From: Propionibacterium sp.
GTDB lineage: Bacteria; Actinomycetota; Actinomycetes; Propionibacteriales; Propionibacteriaceae
DNA length: 58,469 bases
Direction of reading: 5' to 3'
Assembly: GCA_022837595.1 (NCBI GenBank)
Contig: JALHFX010000005.1
Coordinates: 1 to 58,469 of the forward strand
Each line of letters starts with the position of its first letter. Within the stretch, counting starts at the first letter, position 1. This document shows, in pieces, positions 50,834-58,469 of the stretch. Made by a program: the position numbers and the translations under genes. The notes beneath the pieces were generated by a model. The model was not told the DNA's origin, did not search any database, and saw only the letters and a list, made by a program, of their open reading frames with translations.

Positions 50834-51064
50834 CTTGGTTCTCCAGAATTCCCGGAGAGCCCCTCCCCAACCGGAGAAGAGTCCCCGGTGGGTTGATGGA
50901 TGTCCTGTCAGAACGACAAGACTTGTGAAGTGCTGGATTGACGGTTGCCCGTGCGGCTGCGCCAGCTCGCTGCCACAAAAAAACCCGCTTTCGGTATCCG
51001 AGGATGAGTCGGCTATCGGAAGAGGGCTTGAAGGGCCGAACCGCCCCCCGAAGGGGGCGTCCGG

Positions 51065-51208
51065 TTAGTTGAGGGCTGCTTGGAGTTGAGCGGCCCGATT
51101 CTGTGCAGCCGACGCAACGGCGTCGGTTGCGCTGGCACCACCGGCAGTACCGGCAGCGACTTGGATGGCGCCGACAAGTGCGGCGATGACCAAAGCGGTC
51201 TTGAACAT
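51065..51208 (-). CDS. Small secreted peptide (47 aa)
   Basis: ATG at 51208 has AAGGAG upstream; the longer open frame to 51307 has none. The peptide MFKTALVIAALVGAIQVAAG... looks like a signal peptide or single membrane helix followed by an Ala/Gln-rich tail. Its function is unknown. The 231-base gap downstream (50834-51064) holds the leader of the 82-aa gene. Confidence 0.5.
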   Translation of the reverse strand: MFKTALVIAALVGAIQVAAGTAGGASATDAVASAAQNRAAQLQAALN

Positions 51209-51235
51209 GATGATCTCCTTCTTGGTGGGCCGTAG

Positions 51236-51920
51236 CCCGTTGGAAACCGCTTTCGCGGCAGGGGAGACCCCAAGAGACACCATGCCCCTATGGGCATGAG
51301 ATCCCATAGGGTCGAAAACTGACCCGCGCCGAGCGCGGGTACTGGGTGCCAGCCAACCTGTGACGACCGCCTGGCGGTCTATCGGAACGGTTGCGCTGGC
51401 ACCGGCTTGAATTCCCTTTCTCTCGTTCTAAACGAACAAGAGCCGCCGACAGAAGTCGGAACGGACGCAGGGATCACGGAGCATGCTGCCGTACTACTCA
51501 AGGAGAGCGAATCCACGGTCTTACGCATACATGCTCAATCGGAAATCCCAACGTGGGGATAAGGCACCGGAAGGTGCTGGCACAAGGATGTGCCTTGATG
51601 TGGGCTAGAGACCCAGGTGCGCCGCAATGGCGTCGTTGATAGGCAGACCCCCTATGGTCCGCATGACTCCGCAATGGAGTCGTAGTGCGAGGACAATCCT
51701 CGGCACAGGGAAACCGTTGAGCGATTCAGACTTGGTGTAAGCCATGAATTGCGCAACTGCCTCAACCGTGCAGTGAGGATCCGCGAGCATCGCTCTCGAT
51801 GGGGATGCCCGCGGTTGTACTGACGTACTTGTAGGGGAGACGAGCTACCGTCGTAGCTGCACTTGCATGGCTCGAAATGGTAGGAGTTCCAGCTACTCCG
51901 CACTGCTCATGTACAGCGCG
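51236..51920 (-). ncRNA. About 680-base array of a dozen consecutive stem-loops
   Basis: No gene is supported here. Perfect inverted repeats follow one another. They include ACCCGCGC/GCGCGGGT (51322-51340), GGTGCCAGC/GCTGGCACC (51345-51403) enclosing GACCGCC/GGCGGTC (51365-51379), TCGTT/AACGA, CCGAC/GTCGG (51446-51459), ATCCC/GGGAT, GCACC/GGTGC and GGCAC/GTGCC (51564-51594). Further on are GACTCC/GGAGTC (51665-51681), CGAGGA/TCCTCG (51688-51702), CCTCA/TGAGG, AGCTAC/GTAGCT (51843-51858) and GGAG/CTCC. Stems differ in sequence, so this is not a simple repeat or CRISPR. A large structured RNA or a DNA-level origin region are both possible. Confidence 0.5.
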
Positions 51921-51994
51921 ATTGCATGGTATGTCGCGTCGTTTTCGACTGTCAAGCGATTGCGTAATGTCCGACAAGGACACGGGAACACCCT

Positions 51995-52025
51995 CATATA
52001 ACAGCCAAAAACGCATGTTTTACGA
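51995..52025 (+). promoter_or_regulatory. Operator F before the helicase operon
   Basis: ATAACA (51998-52003, degenerate), N12 (GCCAAAAACGCA) and TGTTTTACGA (52016-52025) lie about 60 bases before the start at 52085, on the plus-strand side of the window. Geometry matches operators B-E. Confidence 0.5.
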
Positions 52026-52084
52026 GCAAACATGGTTTTCGCTCTGCCGTGATGATGGAGGCTCACTCACTCATGGAGAGCGAC

Positions 52085-52831
52085 ATGGCTCACAAGGTTC
52101 TTACCGACGCGAAGTCGGACTGGATGAAGCGTTTCGACGGTCCGGTTGCCAAGAAGGCAATCACGCTGGGCTCGCCCACCGTTCGTCACTCGTACCGCCG
52201 CTCGTTCGAGCAGATCGGCCGCAACTGCCACTACATCACCGTGTTCGGCCGCATCCTGCTGGGCGAAAAGAAGATGTCGGACGCTGAAGACGGCATCTAC
52301 AAGCGCCTTCAGACCTCCAGCAAGAACCTCGAGTCGAAGATCCGCGCCATGCGTGCCGTGATGACCGAAGCCGGGATCGAGGAGACCGCCGAGTTCAACC
52401 AGAACGAAGCTGTTGTGGCCCGCGTGATCGTGCCGGCCCAGGGCAAGTACCTGCGCGTGCTGCAGCAAGCCGACGAGTTCCTGCGCCTGGTGAGCACGCT
52501 GTGGCTGGAAGGCGAGATCACCGACAGCGAGAAGTCCAAGGCCGAACTCGACCTGAAGAACACGCTGCGCGGCATCACCTCGACCACCCGCAAGATGCGT
52601 ATCTATCTGCAGGAGAAGGTTGTCGAAGCTGAAGCCCGAGCCAAGGCCACCGGCACGATCCTCCCCGGTGCCAACAAGGCCCTGTCCGAAGCCAAGGCGG
52701 GCGAGACGGTTGAAGCCGAGGGCGACGACGATATCGGTATCGAGCCGATGCTTCCGGCAGACGAGGCCGAAGCGATTGCCGAGTCGGTGGCTGAGAAGGC
52801 CGAAGAAGAGGCGACCGCCCTGGCTGCCTGA
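52085..52831 (+). CDS. DUF1845/AcaB-like plasmid protein
   Basis: ATG at 52085 has GGAG six bases upstream, giving 248 aa. A helical core (~15-195) contains RNCHYITVFGRILLG and GKYLRVLQQADEFLRLVSTLWLEGEI, faintly similar to the DUF1845 / PFL_4669 (AcaB) family, which in IncC acts in activating transfer. An acidic Ala/Glu-rich tail follows. It heads an operon with two helicases and follows operator F; its stop overlaps the helicase start as TGATG. The family call is tentative. Confidence 0.55.
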   Translation: MAHKVLTDAKSDWMKRFDGPVAKKAITLGSPTVRHSYRRSFEQIGRNCHYITVFGRILLGEKKMSDAEDGIYKRLQTSSKNLESKIRAMRAVMTEAGIEETAEFNQNEAVVARVIVPAQGKYLRVLQQADEFLRLVSTLWLEGEITDSEKSKAELDLKNTLRGITSTTRKMRIYLQEKVVEAEARAKATGTILPGANKALSEAKAGETVEAEGDDDIGIEPMLPADEAEAIAESVAEKAEEEATALAA

Positions 52832-54615
52832 TGCAACTCAACCCAGATCAGCAACGCGTCGTCGACACCGATGGTCACTGCCTCGTGGTGGCCTGCCCGG
52901 GTTCTGGCAAGACTCGGGTTATTACGACCAAGATCGGCGCGTTGCTCAAACGGCATGAAAAGGCACGCATCTGTGCCGTCACCTTCACACGGGATGCCGC
53001 CGGCGAACTCTCCCACCGCGTGACTCAGGAGATCGGAGAGCCGCTCTTCAAGAGCGCGTGCCGGATCGGCACCTTCCACTCCCTTGCGATCCGACAGCTG
53101 CGCAACCACAACAAGCTCAGCAAGGTCGCCACCCCATACGAGCAGGTCACCTTCCTGCGCCGCGCCATCGCGCTGGGCGAGCCCGGCATGGAGTATGAGG
53201 AAGCGACTGCGATCATTGAGAAGGCCAAGGGTGCCCTTGGCAAGGCGCCCGAGCAGGATCACCCTGTATATCTGGCCTACGCCAAACTTCTCGCCAGCCA
53301 CAACGTCTGCGACCTCTACGATGTCATCCGTGACTCGGTCAAGATGATGAAGACGGGCGAAATCCGGGCCTACCCGGTGAAGTTCATGCTCGTCGACGAG
53401 TTTCAGGACACGGACAACATCCAGCTCGAATGGGTGCTCGAGCATGCGCGCGCTGGCAGCAACATCACCGTCGTGGGCGACGACGACCAGTCAATCTACG
53501 GCTGGCGTGGCGCCCTGGGCTACGGCGGGATGCAGTCCTTCATGGATGCCACCGGAGCCGAGCGGATCACCCTCGGGGTGAACTACCGCTGCTACTCGGA
53601 GGTGCTCTCCTCTGCGGACAGGCTGATCCAGCACAACACGGCGCGCATCGACAAGGCGCTCGTGGCAGGACGCGGCCCTGGAGGCTCGGTGAAAGCGGTG
53701 CGAGCCGCGGGGCGTGACGATGAAGCGCAGATGGTGGCTGAAGCCATCCAGGCCGACGCTCTGCCACTCAAGAGCAACAACCCCCTCTTCCGCTTCACGG
53801 TTCCCACGGGCTCTTGGGCGGTGCTTGCGCGCAACCGTCGCCTGCTCGACCCGATCGAGGAAGAGCTGCAGGCCAGGGGCATCCAATACTATCGGCCGCC
53901 CAAGGAATCGTTCTGGTCGCGTGCGCCGCAGTCGCTCCTCTTGAGCCTGCTGTCCGCGCTGGACGGTGGGAACACGGGCGGCATCGACCACGCCCTGAAC
54001 CACGGGCTCATGATGAAGGTCGGGCGGTCAAAGGCGACAGAGGCGATCAAGGCACTTCACGAGCAGTTGCACGGCCGGTTCGATTCCCTCCTCGAAGGCA
54101 CGGCCCTTTCGACGGAGAAGATGATGGCCGACGAAGGCGCCTTCATCCTCGACTTCTGCTCGCGCATCAAGGCATGGCGATCACAGATCCTTGAAGGCCG
54201 GTTCAACTTCGCGATCCGCGCCGTGGCGAGCTGGTTCGCCGGTCTTGAAGATGGTGAAGGGCAGAAAGAGCGCATCGTCTCGGCAGGAAACACCCTGTGC
54301 AAGCTGAATGGCACGATCTCGATGCGGGTCAATGCCATCACGTCGGTGTCGGACAGCAAAGAGCGCCCGCAAGGCGTGCAGCTTCAGACAATGCACGGCT
54401 CGAAAGGCCTGGAGTTCGACAAGGTGTGGATCGTGGGCACCGAATCGACCACCTGCCCCAGTCCGAAATCGCCCGACCACGAGGAAGAGCGGCGCCTCAT
54501 GTATGTCGCCATGACGCGGGCGAAGAACCACCTGCTGATGTCCTCGGTGATGGCCGAAGAACCCTCCCCCTTCGTGCTCGAATCGGGCCATTTCCCGAAC
54601 GCCAGTCCGCCCTGA
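52831..54615 (+). CDS. UvrD/Rep-like superfamily I DNA helicase
   Basis: The product has 594 residues: motif Q/I (NPDQQRVVD, CPGSGKTRV), motif Ia (AVTFTRDAA), motif II (LVDEFQDTD), motif III (VVGDDDQSIYGWRG), motif IV (NYRC) and motif V/VI (TMHGSKGLEFDKVWIVG, RRLMYVAMTRAKNHL). It is shorter than UvrD. It unwinds DNA 3' to 5' by family precedent and probably acts in replication or processing of the transferred strand. Translation is coupled to the upstream gene. Confidence 0.9.
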   Translation: MQLNPDQQRVVDTDGHCLVVACPGSGKTRVITTKIGALLKRHEKARICAVTFTRDAAGELSHRVTQEIGEPLFKSACRIGTFHSLAIRQLRNHNKLSKVATPYEQVTFLRRAIALGEPGMEYEEATAIIEKAKGALGKAPEQDHPVYLAYAKLLASHNVCDLYDVIRDSVKMMKTGEIRAYPVKFMLVDEFQDTDNIQLEWVLEHARAGSNITVVGDDDQSIYGWRGALGYGGMQSFMDATGAERITLGVNYRCYSEVLSSADRLIQHNTARIDKALVAGRGPGGSVKAVRAAGRDDEAQMVAEAIQADALPLKSNNPLFRFTVPTGSWAVLARNRRLLDPIEEELQARGIQYYRPPKESFWSRAPQSLLLSLLSALDGGNTGGIDHALNHGLMMKVGRSKATEAIKALHEQLHGRFDSLLEGTALSTEKMMADEGAFILDFCSRIKAWRSQILEGRFNFAIRAVASWFAGLEDGEGQKERIVSAGNTLCKLNGTISMRVNAITSVSDSKERPQGVQLQTMHGSKGLEFDKVWIVGTESTTCPSPKSPDHEEERRLMYVAMTRAKNHLLMSSVMAEEPSPFVLESGHFPNASPP

Positions 54616-54658
54616 TTCGGGGGCTTGAACTCCGGGACGTTCGTGCGACGCTCGTTGC

Positions 54659-54907
54659 ATGAACGCGAAATTCTCCCCCATCCCCGATACGACGTACTGC
54701 GGTCGTGAGACTGTGGGTGACGTGCTGTGCGACGTCATCTGCTCACCCGCTGAATCGTTCGACGGTGAGCCTGTGCTCGCCTATCTCGCCATCCCGGCCA
54801 CTGCGTGCATGGACATGGATTGTGCAATCCACGCCAAGGATGTCCCGGCCGGGTCGCCAGCGAACTCGGTGGCATGGGAAGACTACCCGGTGGTGCTCGA
54901 ATGCTGA
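54659..54907 (+). CDS. Small hypothetical protein (82 aa)
   Basis: A small Cys-rich protein (cysteines at about 14, 24, 28, 50, 55 and 82) with no recognised family. Its stop overlaps the start of the DinG-like gene by seven bases, which suggests it is really translated and coupled. The ribosome binding site is weak. Confidence 0.5.
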   Translation: MNAKFSPIPDTTYCGRETVGDVLCDVICSPAESFDGEPVLAYLAIPATACMDMDCAIHAKDVPAGSPANSVAWEDYPVVLEC

Positions 54908-56997
54908 CCGACGAAGCCCTCAAGCAGCGGGTCCGCAATTTCTACAGTCGTGTTCAGGCGGGAATCCCCGGTTTCAAGGCTCGATACGGCCAGCGGGAGA
55001 TGATCGCCGGTATCGCCAACACCCTCGCCCGTACCCGGCTGAAGGAAGATGAGCCGGCTGACGGGCAGAACATCATCGTGGTCGAGGGCAAGACCGGTGT
55101 GGGCAAGACCATCGGCTACCTGATCCCCGCACTGGTCATGGCCAAGGCGATGGGAAAAAAGCTCGTGGTGTCCACGGGGACCGTTTCGCTTCAGGAGCAG
55201 CTCTACGAGCGGGATCTTCCAGCCCTCACCAAGCACTTTGGGGAAAAGATCGAGTACGCCCTGGCCAAGGGTCGAGGACGCTATCTGTGCCCGGCACGGC
55301 TGAACCAGGTAGCAGGTAATGCAGGCCAGGACGGACTGTTCGACGACGAGCCCAGCACCGGGGTGTGGGAGCGTAAGCCCGAGGAAAAGGAGATCAAGTT
55401 CCTGCGCAAGCTCGTGAAGGAGTTCGACGAGAAGCGCTGGTCGGGCGATCGGGACATGTTTCCGGAAACGATCCCGCAGGATCTCTGGTCGCGGGTAACA
55501 ACCGATTCAGGCGGGTGCTCGGGGCGGCGCTGTCCGCACGTCACGGAGTGCCCCTACTTCAAGGCCCGCGCTACGATTCTCTCCGCCGATGTGATCGTCG
55601 CCAACCACGATCTGGTGCTCTCGTGCCTCGCCTCGGATAGCCCGCTGCTGCCGGCGCCAAGCGAGGTGATCTTCATCTTCGACGAGGCCCACCATCTCCC
55701 TGACGTCGCCGTAGCGCGTTTTGCGACCCACGCACCGCTGCAGGGCTCGATCCGGTGGCTCGAACGCTTGCCAGGGTTTCTGGCGAGGGTGATGACCAGC
55801 ATGCCGGCCAAGCGCAACGTCAATGGCGTGGGCGAGACCATCAAGGCACTCGAGACCAAGCTCAAAGAGTTGCAGAGCGCTCTGCGCGCGGCAAACCTCT
55901 TCGGTGAGAAGAAGATCTACCGTTTCCCCAATGGCGAACTCCAAGACGACATGCTCGTCATCGCCGGCGAACTGGCATCGCTCACCCAGGACACGGGGCG
56001 CCTGGTGGAGAAGGTCCGTGGAGGCCTCGAGGATGCGATCGAGGCCGGTGAGATAAGCGCCGCAACCGCGGAGCCGCTGATTCGGGACTTCGGGGGGTAT
56101 TCGGGCAAGCTCGCCGCGTTGATCGACGTGTGGCAGCTCATGATCAGGGAGCGGCCCGAGAACGGTCCGCCGCTTGCGAAGTGGCTTGAGCTTGCGGCCG
56201 ACGGCAAGGACATCATCGTCCATGCCTCGCCAATCACCGCATCGGGGGTGCTGCGCAAGCACCTCTGGTCGTCAGCTGCGGCCGTGGTGCTCGCCTCGGC
56301 GACCGTCACGACGCTCGGAGATTTCCGGTTCTACCTCAAGAAGACGGGCCTCGCGCATCTGCCAAAAGTGACCACGCTCTCCGTGCAGTCTCCTTTCGAC
56401 TATGCCACCCAGGGGCAGCTCGCGGTGCCACGCATGCGCTTCGACCCGAAAGAGGTAGAGGGCCACACGCAGGAGATCGGCCAGCTACTACCTGAACTGC
56501 TCGATTCGTGGCGCCGTGGCAGCCTCGTGCTCTTCTCATCGAAGCGCCAGATGGAAGCGGTGCACGCCATGATTCCCGATCACCTGAAGGCTGATGTGCT
56601 GATGCAAGGCACCATGTCGCGCCCGGACCTGATCGAGAGCCACAAGCGGCGGGTGGAATCAGGAGTGCGCAGCATCCTCTTCGGGTTGGCGGGCCTTGGC
56701 GAAGGGTTGGATCTGCCCGGTGCGCTGTGTGAGCACGTGGTGATCGCTAAGATCCCCTTCCCTCCCCCGGATTCGCCGCTTGAAGAGGCCCTTGCCGAGT
56801 GGGTGGAGAAGAACAAGGGGAACCCCTTCTCCGAGCTCACCCTGCCGAAAGCCGGCCTCATTCTGATCCAGTGGGTTGGGCGACTCATCCGCACCGAGGA
56901 GGATCGAGGGCGCATCACGATCTTCGACCGCCGGCTGACGACAAAAACCTATGGGGCAAGGCTTCTGAAAAGCCTGCCTGAATTCAGCAGGGTCTGA
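54901..56997 (+). CDS. DinG-like (XPD family) helicase with iron-sulfur cluster
   Basis: ATG at 54901 gives 698 aa. Motifs are Walker A EGKTGVGKT (~60), DEAH box (IFDEAHHLPD, ~255), and C-terminal motifs FGLAGLGEGLDLPG and QWVGRLIRTEEDRG. Four cysteines (CPARL, then CSGRRCPHVTEC) match the XPD/DinG 4Fe-4S site. DinG helicases unwind 5' to 3' and resolve R-loops and G-quadruplexes. Plasmid versions are frequent; CRISPR type IV DinG is a relative, but no cas genes are here. Confidence 0.88.
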   Translation: MLTDEALKQRVRNFYSRVQAGIPGFKARYGQREMIAGIANTLARTRLKEDEPADGQNIIVVEGKTGVGKTIGYLIPALVMAKAMGKKLVVSTGTVSLQEQLYERDLPALTKHFGEKIEYALAKGRGRYLCPARLNQVAGNAGQDGLFDDEPSTGVWERKPEEKEIKFLRKLVKEFDEKRWSGDRDMFPETIPQDLWSRVTTDSGGCSGRRCPHVTECPYFKARATILSADVIVANHDLVLSCLASDSPLLPAPSEVIFIFDEAHHLPDVAVARFATHAPLQGSIRWLERLPGFLARVMTSMPAKRNVNGVGETIKALETKLKELQSALRAANLFGEKKIYRFPNGELQDDMLVIAGELASLTQDTGRLVEKVRGGLEDAIEAGEISAATAEPLIRDFGGYSGKLAALIDVWQLMIRERPENGPPLAKWLELAADGKDIIVHASPITASGVLRKHLWSSAAAVVLASATVTTLGDFRFYLKKTGLAHLPKVTTLSVQSPFDYATQGQLAVPRMRFDPKEVEGHTQEIGQLLPELLDSWRRGSLVLFSSKRQMEAVHAMIPDHLKADVLMQGTMSRPDLIESHKRRVESGVRSILFGLAGLGEGLDLPGALCEHVVIAKIPFPPPDSPLEEALAEWVEKNKGNPFSELTLPKAGLILIQWVGRLIRTEEDRGRITIFDRRLTTKTYGARLLKSLPEFSRV

Positions 56998-57440
56998 CGC
57001 AGGAAGAATTGCCTTCCAGAACGCGCCCCAAGCCCCCGGGACGTGTTCCTTATTGACCTCTGGACCGGGCCCAATAAACTCCAGGGCAACTTGCGTCTAG
57101 CCGCACTATCCACATATAGCGGGGTGAAATCACCGCACAAACGATCCGAACGAATGCCATGTAACTGCAGGCGAGCTTCTCGTCGCGTGTGGCGATCTTG
57201 CGGTGATGCTTGATGCGGTTGGAGAAGTGCTCGATCAGGTTTAGTGTGCGCAGCGTTTGTACTGCATCGGCGAGATACGGTAGGAACGAGGCGGGATGAC
57301 TGCTTGCGCGCCGGACGCTTCGTTATGGCTGCTAGCGGCGGCGCTTGGGACAAGCCCTGTTTGGTGCGGCCCAGAGACCGTCGATTTCAGGTAACCTCAA
57401 AGCCACTCACCCACCAAACTAGAGAGCCCCAATCCGGCCC
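56998..57440. other. Non-coding gap with transposase remnant
   Basis: This 443-base gap between the DinG-like gene and the next plus-strand gene holds the decayed transposase fragment described separately. No other gene or structured element is evident. Confidence 0.5.
57060..57300 (-). pseudogene. Frameshifted IS5-type transposase C-terminus
   Basis: Read on the minus strand, one frame gives LNLIEHFSNRIKHHRKIAT and TRDEKLACSYMAFVRIVCAV, the pattern near the C-terminus of IS5-family transposases (NLVER.FNKLKHFRRIATRYDKLA). A neighbouring frame gives YRISPMQYKRC just before it, so a frameshift separates the two parts. No start codon or terminal inverted repeats were found. It marks an old insertion next to the acquired 57.4-kb gene. 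Confidence 0.55.
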
Positions 57441-57980
57441 ATGAAGACCGCCGCACATCTCATTCTCGCATCTCTCGCACTCCTCATCATCATTTCAGGA
57501 AATGCTTTCGCATTCACAGTGAAAGGAATGACAGGCGGAATGTCCCTTTCTGAACTAAGGAATAAACACCCAACTTCGGAGTGGGAAGAAAGATCTAAAG
57601 GTGTCTGGTATACCGATAGCGTAAGTGACACTGTAGGCGGGTCGAAAATAAACTACATCAGCGTGTTCTCATACACACCAAACGCTGCAAGTGAGATCAT
57701 GTTAGGCATAGCCTGTGGTGTGACTCCACCAAACTTCCTCAATTTTCTGACAAAAAACTTCGGCCAGCCGTACGAAGTTAGCACCGGATATGAAGATTCC
57801 GGGTACCTCTTTGCAAGTTGGTTGAAAGGGAACCGCATAATGCGACTCTACTCAACAAGAAACACAAAATCAGACAGCTGTCACACGATAACCCTCTATG
57901 ACGAAGTTGCGACCAAGAAGCACATTGAATTTATGGTTAATGCAAAGAGACAGCGAGAAGGCTCAAAAGACGATTTCTAA
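57441..57980 (+). CDS. Secreted protein of unknown function, AT-rich
   Basis: The 179-residue product has a signal peptide (LILASLALLIIISGNAFA, cleavage near residue 25) and a periplasmic domain of about 155 residues with two cysteines. Base composition is visibly more AT-rich than the helicase genes, so it was probably acquired. It lies between the transposase remnant and convergent pilV. No family was recognised. Confidence 0.6.
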   Translation: MKTAAHLILASLALLIIISGNAFAFTVKGMTGGMSLSELRNKHPTSEWEERSKGVWYTDSVSDTVGGSKINYISVFSYTPNAASEIMLGIACGVTPPNFLNFLTKNFGQPYEVSTGYEDSGYLFASWLKGNRIMRLYSTRNTKSDSCHTITLYDEVATKKHIEFMVNAKRQREGSKDDF

Positions 57981-57986
57981 GGAGGT

Positions 57987-58469
57987 TTATTGCAACCTGA
58001 AGCAGTTCACGCTCATCGTTGTTCCGTTGTCGGAGGCGTTATGCCAGTACCAAGTGTAATACCCATTTGCGTAGGGCCCGCCAGAGGGATATACCCTGTG
58101 GGTGATGCGCTTGCTTGATCCTGTTTGATGTACCTCCCCGATCGAGCAGTAACTGTGATCGCCGAGGCTCCCAGACGTGTAAGAGGCGTAAGAACCCGTG
58201 TGAGAAATTACTAAACCCGAGCTACCCTGAGCCTTCTTCCAAAGGCCTGATTGGCACGATAGTAACAATCCGACGCCGTCTCTGGCGATTCGCCCGTTCG
58301 GGGAACATCCCGAACCTTCTGTCACTACCGTATTTATCTGCGCCCCGTCCATATTGATGTAGTTCATTCTCGAGGTACTGGCCGGGTCGACGTAGTAGCC
58401 GGTGTTGTCGGAGTCGTAGTACCGGGGGGCACGAATGTCGGTGCCGGCCGTGACCCGCGTCGTCGCATT
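57987..58469 (-). CDS. pilV: PilV-type pilus-tip adhesin, 5' part cut by the window end
   Basis: The reading frame runs to the window edge, leaving the last 160 residues. They contain YYDSDNTGYYVDPASTSRMN, a pattern common to IncI1-type PilV and tail-fibre-like tips. GCSPNGRIARDGVGLLLSCQSGLWK follows, the junction between constant and variable parts of PilV. The region after Trp-Lys is Ser/Gly/Tyr-rich and has the final cysteine expected of shufflon C-termini. PilV selects recipients through lipopolysaccharide in liquid mating. It is far from the main pil operon within this window. The rest of the gene is outside it. Confidence 0.7.
   Translation of the reverse strand, partial: NATTRVTAGTDIRAPRYYDSDNTGYYVDPASTSRMNYINMDGAQINTVVTEGSGCSPNGRIARDGVGLLLSCQSGLWKKAQGSSGLVISHTGSYASYTSGSLGDHSYCSIGEVHQTGSSKRITHRVYPSGGPYANGYYTWYWHNASDNGTTMSVNCFRLQ
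58239..58257 (-). repeat. sfx-like shufflon recombination sequence inside pilV
   Basis: On the minus strand the 19 bases read GTGCCAATCAGGCCTTTGG, close to the R64 shufflon sfx core (GTGCCAATCCGGTNNNTGG from memory). It sits at the CQSGLW junction, where R64 PilV switches C-termini. Only one copy is visible, and no Rci recombinase gene is in the window. Confidence 0.5.

Noticed and set aside
51309..51920. CRISPR array or iteron origin in the hairpin-rich region
   Set aside because: The stems are all different in sequence and spacing. There is no repeated unit and no cas gene.
54901..56997. Type IV CRISPR-associated DinG
   Set aside because: It has the DinG/XPD motifs, but no csf genes or repeats are nearby; a general plasmid DinG-like helicase is the simpler reading.
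57244..57444. 66-codon plus-strand frame before the secreted-protein gene
   Set aside because: It lies over the transposase remnant and has no ribosome binding site or recognisable product.
1..58469. Complete circular plasmid with pilV reading across the ends
   Set aside because: Joining the end to the start puts a TGA eight codons upstream of the pilV fragment with no start codon, so the two ends are not directly adjacent.

Overview
The window is a GC-rich proteobacterial conjugative element, most likely a plasmid or a plasmid-like integrative element of a Beta- or Gammaproteobacterium. The evidence is a KfrA-type plasmid protein, a complete VirB/Trb-type mating-pair-formation apparatus with coupling protein and MOBH-like TraI, an IncI1-type conjugative type IV pilus operon, an FlhDC-like transfer activator pair, and plasmid DNA-metabolism genes. 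I cannot name the host. No rRNA, tRNA, CRISPR array, replication initiator, prepilin peptidase or integrase was seen.

Layout. 0.2-4.5 kb (+): KfrA, a large lipoprotein and a polytopic membrane protein. 4.6-5.6 kb (-): a Gp3-like, possibly recombination-directionality, protein. 5.7-17.5 kb (-): type IVb pilus operon in the transcription order fusion protein-pilL-N-O-P-Q-R-S, PilT-like ATPase, pilM, small gene, PilT-like ATPase. 17.6-20.5 kb (-): virB8-virB9-virB10. 20.8-29.9 kb (-): virB11-B2-B3-B4-B5-B6, two small genes and a membrane-anchored double AAA+ ATPase. 30.0-34.9 kb (-): traI, traD/virD4, an unknown gene and a DUF4400 gene. 35.0-36.9 kb: FlhD/FlhC-like activators (-) divergent from a CI/LexA-like repressor (+). 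36.9-37.7 kb (+): an unknown gene. 37.9-51.2 kb (-): a DNA-metabolism block with primase, CobT-like VWA protein, DUF3150, class II ribonucleotide reductase, SSB, WGR-like protein, CobS/MoxR-like ATPase and small genes. 52.1-57.0 kb (+): DUF1845-like protein, UvrD-like helicase, small gene and DinG-like helicase. 57.0-58.5 kb: transposase remnant, an AT-rich secreted-protein gene, and the C-terminal part of a PilV pilus-tip adhesin cut by the window edge.

How it fits together. The T4SS and the type IVb pilus lie head to tail on one strand. At their junction is a protein that appears to fuse a VirB9 C-terminal domain, an OmpA-like segment and a secretin STN domain, a plausible physical link between the two machines. 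Six related palindromes, about TAAAACA-N12-TGTTTTA with an A/T centre, precede the lipoprotein, pil, virB8, virB11, traI and helicase operons, so these operons probably form one regulon. Candidate regulators are the FlhDC-like pair, the CI-like protein (which lacks both S24 catalytic residues) and KfrA.

The 38-52 kb block has a second notable property. Its intergenic gaps hold stem-loops: single long leader hairpins with compensatory differences before several genes, and runs of about 4 to 12 consecutive hairpins in the longer gaps. Some carry cUUCGg loops when read on the coding (-) strand, which points to a function in RNA. All family assignments come from reading motifs by eye. No database search was run.
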